Shown piece by piece: positions 12,007-17,643 of a stretch of DNA of 17,643 bases. The notes below the pieces were generated by a model, which worked only from the letters and a program-made list of their open reading frames with translations, had not been told where the DNA came from and did not search any database. How positions within the stretch are numbered: position 1 is the stretch's first letter; every line of letters starts with the position of its first letter. The position numbers and the translations under genes are program-made. The DNA is taken from positions 1-17,643 of the forward strand of contig DASYEE010000053.1 of assembly GCA_036499165.1 (NCBI GenBank). The letters run 5' to 3'. Source of the DNA: Galbitalea sp036499165 (lineage in GTDB: Bacteria; Actinomycetota; Actinomycetes; Actinomycetales; Microbacteriaceae).

Positions 12007-13386
12007 ATGTCTGCCACAGCAACTCCCTCTCGGACCGGCTATGTCTCCATCGCCGAACTCACGGACCTCGTCGACAAACGCGAGATCGACACCGTGATCA
12101 TCGCGTTCACCGACATGCAGGGCAGGCTCGTCGGCAAGCGCGCATCCGCTCGGTTGTTCCTCGAAGACCTCGCCGAGCACGGTGCTGAGTGCTGCAACTA
12201 CCTGCTGGCCGTGGATGTCGAGAACAACACGGTGGGTGGCTACCCGATGTCGTCATGGGAGACGGGCTACGGAGACATGGCCATGCACCCCGACCTCGCG
12301 ACCCTCCGGGTGGTTCCGTGGCTCACCGCGACCGCGCTCGTCATGGCCGACCTGACGTTCCTCGATGAGACGCCGGTCGTGCAGAGTCCCCGCGAGATCC
12401 TGAAGACGCAGATCGCGCGGCTCGCAGAGAAGGGACTCGTGCCTTTCGTCGGCACCGAACTCGAGTTCATCGTCTTCGACAACAGCTATCGGGAGGCGTG
12501 GGCGAAGGGGTACACCGGCCTCACGCCGGCGAGCGATTACAACATCGACTACGCCATCCTCGCGTCGACCAGGATGGAGCCACTTCTGCGCGACATCCGC
12601 AACGGCATGGATGGCGCTGGCATGTACTGCGAGGGCGTCAAGGGCGAGTGCAACCTCGGCCAGCAGGAGATCGCCTTCCGCTACACCGGCGCCCTCGAAA
12701 CCTGCGACAACCACTCGATCTACAAGAACGGCGCCAAGGAGATCGCGGACCAGCATGGCAAGGCGCTCACGTTCATGGCCAAGTACAACGAGCGTGAGGG
12801 CAACAGCTGCCACATCCACCTGAGCGTGCGGGGAACCGACGGCAGTGCCGTCATGGCGGGGGACGGCCAGTACGGATTCTCGAAGCTCATGGAGCACTGG
12901 CTCGCCGGACTCATCGCCACGACGCGGGAGCTCAGCCTGTTCTTCGCGCCCAACATCAACTCGTACAAGCGGTACGTCGAGGGCAGTTTCGCGCCGACCG
13001 CGATCGCGTGGGGCCTCGACAACCGCACCTGCGCCCTCCGGGTGGTCGGCCATGGCGCGGGCCTGCGGGTCGAGAATCGGGTGCCGGGAGGTGACGTCAA
13101 CCAGTACCTCGCCGTCGCTGCGCTCATCGCGGGTGGGCTCTACGGGATCGAGAACGAGCTCGAACTGGAGCCGCTGTTCGAGGGCAACGCGTACGGATCG
13201 GACGCCCCGAGGGTTCCGACCACGCTGCGCGACGCCGCAGAACTGTTCGCTACTTCGCCCGTTGCGCAGGCCGCCTTCGGCCCTGAGGTCGTGAACCACT
13301 ACCTGAACAACGCGGCGGTTGAGCAGCGCGCGTACGACGCCGTCGTCACCGACTGGGAGCGGGTGCGCGGCTTTGAGCGCTTCTAG
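12007..13386 (+). CDS. Glutamine-synthetase-like gamma-glutamyl ligase (GlnA4/PuuA type), 459 aa
   Basis: ATP-dependent ligase joining glutamate to an amine. GS catalytic motifs are present: GTELEF (E151, E153), GECNLGQQE (E213, E221), HIH (269-271), APNINSYKR (314-322), NRTCALRV (R340, R345) and ENR (E356, R358). The C-terminal NLYDLP adenylylation loop of biosynthetic GS-I is absent, which points to a catabolic ligase such as E. coli PuuA or Streptomyces GlnA4 (gamma-glutamylethanolamide synthetase). The frame is open from 11878, but ATG 12007 is chosen because the upstream part is AT-rich promoter; ATG 11998 is an alternative. It is the first of five co-directional genes and divergent from an ethanolamine-type permease, so ethanolamine is the favoured substrate. 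Confidence 0.85.
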   Translation: MSATATPSRTGYVSIAELTDLVDKREIDTVIIAFTDMQGRLVGKRASARLFLEDLAEHGAECCNYLLAVDVENNTVGGYPMSSWETGYGDMAMHPDLATLRVVPWLTATALVMADLTFLDETPVVQSPREILKTQIARLAEKGLVPFVGTELEFIVFDNSYREAWAKGYTGLTPASDYNIDYAILASTRMEPLLRDIRNGMDGAGMYCEGVKGECNLGQQEIAFRYTGALETCDNHSIYKNGAKEIADQHGKALTFMAKYNEREGNSCHIHLSVRGTDGSAVMAGDGQYGFSKLMEHWLAGLIATTRELSLFFAPNINSYKRYVEGSFAPTAIAWGLDNRTCALRVVGHGAGLRVENRVPGGDVNQYLAVAALIAGGLYGIENELELEPLFEGNAYGSDAPRVPTTLRDAAELFATSPVAQAAFGPEVVNHYLNNAAVEQRAYDAVVTDWERVRGFERF

Positions 13387-14170
13387 TCTCGATGCCGCGG
13401 CTCCTTCGCCTCGCGCGACCCGACCACCGGTGATCGGGTTGACCACCTACCTCGAGCAGGCGCAGACCGGGGTGTGGGACGTGCGGGCATCCTTCCTGCC
13501 ACAGGTGTACTTCGATGCCGTGACGAAGTCGGGTGGCATCGCAGTGCTCCTTCCGCCGCAACCCGTCGACGACGAGATCGTGCAGGGTGTCCTCGAAACG
13601 CTCGACGGCATCATCCTGACCGGGGGCAAGGATGTCGACCCTGCCCGCTACGGGCAGGCAGCGCACCCAACCACCGATGAGCCGCGCCTCGATCGTGACA
13701 CATGGGAGGACGCGCTCCTCGAGGGCGCAATCGAACGGGAGCTCCCGTTTCTCGGCATCTGCCGCGGCGCCCAGGTCTTGAACGTCTCGCTCGGCGGAAC
13801 GCTCATCCAGCACCTGCCCGATCTCATCGGCAGCACCCGCTACAACCTGGGCAGCGGCACCTTCAACGCCGTGGATGTCGCGACGGCGCCGGGAACCCGG
13901 CTCGCGACCCTGATCGGCGGCGGCGTGAGCGCCAAGGTCTATCACCACCAGGCGATCGATCGTGTTGCCGACGGGCTGACGGTCTCGGCGCAGACAGCCG
14001 ACGGCATCATCCAGGCGGTCGAGCTCGACCGCGTGCCGTTCGGCGTCGCCGTGCAGTGGCATCCGGAGGAGTCGGAGGACGACCTGCGCCTGTTCGCCGG
14101 CCTCGTCGACGCTGCCCGCACCTATCGCGCGGAACACCCGTCATCAAGGAAGGCATCGAACGTTGGCTAG
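13373..14170 (+). CDS. Gamma-glutamyl hydrolase, class I amidotransferase fold (PuuD-like), 265 aa
   Basis: Peptidase C26/PuuD family, hydrolysing gamma-glutamyl amides. With a TTG start at 13373 the catalytic residues are C130 (FLGICRGAQVLNV), H230 and E232 (QWHPEES); GGKDVDPARYG at 84-94 is typical of the family. The start is uncertain: TTG 13373 has GGGAG about 12 bases upstream and overlaps the ligase gene by 14 bases, ATG 13319 would overlap by 68, and GTG 13430 begins just before the first strand (VIGLTTY). Its length fits the about 250-residue family. In the proposed route it releases glutamate and the oxidised carbon fragment. Confidence 0.85.
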   Translation: MSASSLDAAAPSPRATRPPVIGLTTYLEQAQTGVWDVRASFLPQVYFDAVTKSGGIAVLLPPQPVDDEIVQGVLETLDGIILTGGKDVDPARYGQAAHPTTDEPRLDRDTWEDALLEGAIERELPFLGICRGAQVLNVSLGGTLIQHLPDLIGSTRYNLGSGTFNAVDVATAPGTRLATLIGGGVSAKVYHHQAIDRVADGLTVSAQTADGIIQAVELDRVPFGVAVQWHPEESEDDLRLFAGLVDAARTYRAEHPSSRKASNVG

Positions 14171-15524
14171 CACCACCCTGATCAACCCGGCAGACGAGAC
14201 GTTCCTGCGAACCGTCGAACAGGCGACCCTCGAGCAGGTGGATGACGCGGTCGCGCACGCCGCGAGCGCCCAGCGTGCCTGGGCGAGGCTCGCACCGGCT
14301 GAACGGGCCGCAGCGCTCAGGCGGTTCGCCGCCACGGTGGAGTCGGCGATCGAGGAGCTTGCGCAGCTCGAGGTTGTCAATTCCGGGCATCCGATCTCGC
14401 AGGCGCGCTGGGAGGCCGGTCACGTGCGCGACGTGCTGAACTACTACGCTGCCGCCCCAGAGCGCATGATCGGCAAACAGATTCCGGTCGCGGGTGGGCT
14501 CGATGTGACGTTCCTCGAGCCACTTGGCGTCGTCGGCATCATCGTGCCGTGGAACTTTCCGATGACCATCGCAGCATGGGGTTTCGCGCCGGCGCTCGCC
14601 GCAGGCAACGCCGTCGTGCTGAAGCCGGCTGAGTGGACACCGCTGACCGCGCTGCGGATCGCCGAGCTCGGCGTAGAGTCCGGCCTGCCCGCTGGACTGT
14701 TCCAGGTGCTGCCGGGCCGGGGAAGCGTCGTCGGGGAGCGTTTCGTCACGAACGAGACCGTGCGCAAGGTGGTGTTCACCGGTTCGACCGAAGTCGGCAA
14801 GGGCGTCATGGCGGGATGCGCCGCGCAGGTCAAGGCCGTGACTCTCGAACTCGGCGGCAAGAGTGCCAACGTGGTCTTCGCCGATTCGGACCTCGAGAAG
14901 GCGGCGGCGACCGCACCGTACGCGGTCTTCGAGAACGCGGGACAGGACTGCTGCGCTCGCAGCCGCATCCTCGTCGAGCGCAGCGTCTTCGACCGGTTCC
15001 TCGAGCTGCTGGAGCCGGCGGTCAAGGGCGTCAAGGTCGGCCAGCCCGGCGAGGAGACGACCGAGATGGGCCCGCTCGTTGCCAGGGCGCACCTCGATCG
15101 AGTCGCGTCGTTCGTGCCGGACGATAGCCAGGTCGCGTTCCGTGGCACTGCGCCGACCGGCCCCGGTTTCTGGTTCGCGCCGACCGTCCTCCTGCCGGCA
15201 TCCCGCAGTGATCGAACCGTGACGGAGGAGATCTTCGGGCCCGTCGTGACCGTGCTGCCGTTCGACGACGAGGCGGATGCGATCGGTCTGGCCAACGACA
15301 GCATCTACGGGCTCTCCGGCTCGATTTGGACACGGGATGTCGGTCGGGCGATCCGCGTCGCCCGCGGCATCGAGACCGGCAACCTCTCGGTGAACTCGCA
15401 CTCGTCGGTGCGCTACTCGACGCCGTTCGGCGGCTTCAAGCAGAGCGGGCTCGGACGGGAGCTCGGCCCGGATGCCGCCACGGCGTTCACCGAAACCAAG
15501 AACGTCTTCATCAGTACTGACTAA
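14163..15524 (+). CDS. NAD(P)-dependent aldehyde dehydrogenase (PuuC-like), 453 aa
   Basis: Aldehyde dehydrogenase superfamily: PWNFP with N131, KPAEWTP with K154, FTGSTEVG near 205-212, ELGGKS with E229, catalytic C263 in NAGQDCCARSR, and EIFGPVVTVLPF plus PFGGFKQSGLGRE late in the chain. At 453 residues it is shorter than typical 480-500 aa members. TTG 14163 is the start: AAGGAAGG lies about 10 bases upstream and it overlaps the hydrolase stop by 8 bases, so the two are coupled. It would oxidise the gamma-glutamyl aminoaldehyde to the gamma-glutamyl amino acid. Confidence 0.9.
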   Translation: MASTTLINPADETFLRTVEQATLEQVDDAVAHAASAQRAWARLAPAERAAALRRFAATVESAIEELAQLEVVNSGHPISQARWEAGHVRDVLNYYAAAPERMIGKQIPVAGGLDVTFLEPLGVVGIIVPWNFPMTIAAWGFAPALAAGNAVVLKPAEWTPLTALRIAELGVESGLPAGLFQVLPGRGSVVGERFVTNETVRKVVFTGSTEVGKGVMAGCAAQVKAVTLELGGKSANVVFADSDLEKAAATAPYAVFENAGQDCCARSRILVERSVFDRFLELLEPAVKGVKVGQPGEETTEMGPLVARAHLDRVASFVPDDSQVAFRGTAPTGPGFWFAPTVLLPASRSDRTVTEEIFGPVVTVLPFDDEADAIGLANDSIYGLSGSIWTRDVGRAIRVARGIETGNLSVNSHSSVRYSTPFGGFKQSGLGRELGPDAATAFTETKNVFISTD

Positions 15525-15553
15525 CGAACTCGAGATACGGAAAAACCAAGCAC

Positions 15554-16342
15554 ATGACCATCGACAAGATCGACCTCACACAGCGGCTGAAGGGCAAGGT
15601 CGCCGTCATCACCGGTGGTGCGAGCGGCATCGGCCTCGCGACCGCGAAGCGATTCGCGGCCGAGGGCGCGACCGTTGTCATCGGCGACTTCAACGCCGCG
15701 ACCGGCATGGAGGCAGCCAAGCTCGTCGACGGGCTGTTCGTTCAGGTGGATGTCACAGACGAGGCCCAGGTGAACCACCTCTTCGACACCGCGGCAGCCA
15801 CGTACGGCTCGGTCGACATCGCCTTCAACAACGCCGGTATCTCGCCTCCGGATGACGACTCCATCGAGACCACGGAGCTGCCTGCCTGGGACCGGGTGCA
15901 GGATGTCAACCTCAAGTCGGTTTACCTGTGCTCGCGGGCGGCGCTTCGCCACATGGTTGCGCAGCAAAGCGGGTCGATCATCAACACGGCATCCTTCGTC
16001 GCCGTCATGGGTTCTGCAACGAGCCAGATCTCGTACACCGCGTCGAAGGGTGGTGTGCTCGCGATGACGAAAGAGCTCGGCGTGCAGTTCGCCCGACAGG
16101 GAATCCGCGTCAACGCGCTCTGCCCGGGCCCCGTCAACACCCCGCTGCTGCAGGAGCTGTTCGCAAGCGATCCGGAGCGCGCGGAGCGCAGGCTCGTGCA
16201 TATCCCGAAGGGGCGATTCGCGGAGCCGGAGGAGCTCGCGGCCGCCGTCGCGTTTCTCGCCAGCGACGATGCCAGCTTCATCACCGCATCCACGTTCCTG
16301 GTCGACGGCGGGATCAGCTCTGCATACGTGACGCCGCTGTGA
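15554..16342 (+). CDS. Short-chain dehydrogenase (classical SDR), 262 aa
   Basis: Classical SDR: TGGASGIG at 20-27, D45 after the second strand (NAD preferred), NNAG at 92-95, S147, Y161 and K165 (YTASK), and the C-terminal ITASTFLVDGG motif. FabG-like sequences are often labelled 3-oxoacyl-ACP reductase, but the operon suggests oxidation of an alcohol: gamma-glutamylethanolamide to its aldehyde. PuuB, the flavin oxidase of the putrescine route, is absent, and this SDR could fill that step. ATG 15554 has only a weak GGAA ribosome site; it follows the aldehyde dehydrogenase by 29 bases. Confidence 0.88.
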   Translation: MTIDKIDLTQRLKGKVAVITGGASGIGLATAKRFAAEGATVVIGDFNAATGMEAAKLVDGLFVQVDVTDEAQVNHLFDTAAATYGSVDIAFNNAGISPPDDDSIETTELPAWDRVQDVNLKSVYLCSRAALRHMVAQQSGSIINTASFVAVMGSATSQISYTASKGGVLAMTKELGVQFARQGIRVNALCPGPVNTPLLQELFASDPERAERRLVHIPKGRFAEPEELAAAVAFLASDDASFITASTFLVDGGISSAYVTPL

Positions 16343-16355
16343 TGGTGGAGGCGGC

Positions 16356-17078
16356 ATGACAGAGGAGTCGTACGAAGGCGTCGTGACGGATGCCCTGTTC
16401 CGGCCCGTGCGGCGTGGCAACGCGTTCGAGGACACGGTCGCCCGGCTGCTGCAGACGATCCGCCTCGGGATCGTCCCTCCCGGCGAGGCGCTACCATCCG
16501 AGCGCGAACTGGCGCTGCGCTTCTCCGTGAGTCGCGACACCGTACGCGAGGCGATTCGCGAGCTTGCCGACGCCGGTTACCTGGTGAGCAAGCGCGGCCG
16601 TTACGGCGGCACCTTCGTGACCGACCCGCTGCCGGTTGCCGAGAGCGATGTGCAGCCGCCGTCGGCCGATGAGATCGAAGACATCCTCGGCCTCCGTGAG
16701 ATTCTGGAACTGGGCGCGGCACGCGCCGCTGCCGCCCGCACGCTGAGCGCGGCGGAACGCGACATGCTGTGGACGCGCCTGCGGGAGACCGCCGCCGCAT
16801 CCGTGGATGACTACCGGCGGCTCGACTCGCGCCTGCACCTGAGCATCGGTGAGGTGGTTGGCACGCCATCGCTCGTGTCGCTGCTCGCAGACAACCGCAC
16901 CAGGGTCAACGAACTGCTCGATCGCATCCCGCTGCTCAGCGCCAACATCGCGCACTCCAACGACCAGCACGAGGCGATCGTCGTCGCCATTCTTACGGGC
17001 GACCCCGACCGCGCCGCCGCGGAGATGCTCGAACATCTCGCCGGCTCATCCTCGCTGCTGCGCGCCTTCCTCGGCTGA
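16356..17078 (+). CDS. GntR/FadR-family (FCD) transcriptional regulator, 240 aa
   Basis: Residues 20-90 are a GntR winged helix-turn-helix: GIVPPGEALPSERELALRFSVSRDTVREAIRELADAGYLVSKRGRYGGTFV. Residues about 105-235 form an all-helical FCD ligand domain with metal-binding-type acidic and His residues (DSRLHL, NDQHEAIV). ATG 16356 has a strong GTGGAGG 6 bases upstream and follows the SDR stop by 13 bases. As the last gene of the operon it probably controls the divergent region 11834-12006 in response to a pathway intermediate. It is convergent with the next gene. Confidence 0.9.
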   Translation: MTEESYEGVVTDALFRPVRRGNAFEDTVARLLQTIRLGIVPPGEALPSERELALRFSVSRDTVREAIRELADAGYLVSKRGRYGGTFVTDPLPVAESDVQPPSADEIEDILGLREILELGAARAAAARTLSAAERDMLWTRLRETAAASVDDYRRLDSRLHLSIGEVVGTPSLVSLLADNRTRVNELLDRIPLLSANIAHSNDQHEAIVVAILTGDPDRAAAEMLEHLAGSSSLLRAFLG

Positions 17079-17085
17079 GCAGAAC

Positions 17086-17472
17086 CTAGATCGTCGGGGG
17101 TGCCTTCGGCGTTCGCGGCTTGGTCGCCGGCTTCGACACGATCGGCTTGGTCGCGATCGGCGTCGTCGGTGCGGTGACGTTTGACGTGGGCGTCGGCGTC
17201 GTTGTTGGTGTCGCAGGCACTACGGGCTCAGGGGATACGACGGGCGCGATCGGCGCAGCGGGCGCCGCGCTCCCAGCCCCGGCATCGCCCTTCGGCTCGT
17301 GCTCATGAATGTAGAGCTCGGCCGCGCGCGCGCCAACGATCAGGAAGCGGACGAGCAACACGAGCACGCCGATGACGATGACCGCGACCAGGATGAAGAA
17401 GAGGCCGGCGACCACCTCGGAGAGTATGCCGCTCCAGTTATAGCCGAAGCCGCGTGGGGAGAAAGGTCCCAT
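17086..17472 (-). CDS. Membrane protein with Pro/Thr/Ala-rich tail, 128 aa
   Basis: A short N-terminal segment (GPFSPRGFGYNW) is followed by one long hydrophobic stretch at about 18-48 (VVAGLFFILVAVIVIGVLVLLVRFLIVGARAAE), then a polar, Pro/Thr/Ala-rich, probably disordered tail ending KPRTPKAPPTI. ATG 17472 has GGAGGA 9 bases upstream, inside the end of the previous gene. Its stop is 8 bases from the regulator's stop. The family is not known. Confidence 0.75.
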   Translation of the reverse strand: MGPFSPRGFGYNWSGILSEVVAGLFFILVAVIVIGVLVLLVRFLIVGARAAELYIHEHEPKGDAGAGSAAPAAPIAPVVSPEPVVPATPTTTPTPTSNVTAPTTPIATKPIVSKPATKPRTPKAPPTI

Positions 17473-17474
17473 GA

Positions 17475-17643
17475 TCAGTCGTCCTCCAGTTCAGTCTGCC
17501 TGGCATCGATGATGACACTGCCAACAGCGCTCGCGAGCGTCGCGGCCCAGCTCACCCAGAGCAGGGCGGTTCGCCAGTCGCGCGGGCCGTCTTTGGTCGC
17601 GCGGAATGCGCTGATGCCGCCGAAGACCGCGCTGATGATGGTG
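17475..17643 (-). CDS. Small membrane protein, C-terminal part only
   Basis: The frame is open from the window edge to TGA 17477-17475, giving 55 residues. It has a hydrophobic start (TIISAVFGGISAF), a charged loop (RATKDGPRDWRT), then a second helix (ALLWVSWAATLASAVGSVII) and an acidic tail ending ELEDD. It ends 2 bases before the next ATG, so the two membrane proteins are probably cotranscribed. Its start is outside the window. Confidence 0.65.
   Translation of the reverse strand, partial: TIISAVFGGISAFRATKDGPRDWRTALLWVSWAATLASAVGSVIIDARQTELEDD

Overview
The window is high-GC DNA with actinobacterial traits: GTG and TTG starts, several genes whose start codon sits 6-7 bases after a -10 box as in leaderless mRNAs, and an LAxTG-type sortase signal. 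A Microbacteriaceae-like host is the best guess; this is inference from gene content, not a database result. It holds two unlike parts joined at a tRNA-Lys fragment near 5473-5519.

Left part (about 1-5520) is the integrase end of an integrated phage-like element. A tyrosine integrase lies next to a 3' tRNA-Lys(CTT) fragment that still carries its terminator hairpin, which is expected at an attachment-site junction. Next inward come an ImmA/IrrE-like protein and an XRE repressor (both +), a divergent promoter region, then a tightly overlapping minus-strand operon: Cro-like regulator, excisionase-like protein, a winged-helix-like protein, and a run of very small proteins (two single-pass membrane proteins and a CxxC protein), ending with a protein built on 31 SV-containing tetrapeptide repeats. 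The first ~84 bases look like the right end of an IS3-type element that may have clipped that last gene. No phage structural genes are visible, so prophage, satellite or remnant cannot be decided from this window.

The most striking signal in the element is a 10-bp palindrome, YCCRTAYGGR, present five times exactly and once with one mismatch. Each of three predicted promoters (Cro-like gene, repressor gene, integrase) has one copy 1-2 bases downstream of its -10 box and a second copy further upstream. This reads as one repressor regulon linking immunity and integrase expression.

Right part (5549-17643) is host chromosome. It starts with a secreted DUF3494 ice-binding-like protein with an Ig-like domain and an LAVTG sorting signal. 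Then come a small unknown protein, an alpha/beta hydrolase, a short-chain dehydrogenase, a LysE-type exporter and a small unknown protein. The metabolic centrepiece is 10298-17078: an ethanolamine-type APC permease divergent from a five-gene operon of glutamine-synthetase-like ligase, class I glutamine-amidotransferase hydrolase, aldehyde dehydrogenase, SDR and a FadR/GntR regulator. Together they fit a gamma-glutamylation route for ethanolamine (or a similar amino alcohol): import, ligation to glutamate, alcohol oxidation, aldehyde oxidation, then release of glutamate and glycine, without EutBC or a microcompartment. The window closes with two small membrane-protein genes on the minus strand.
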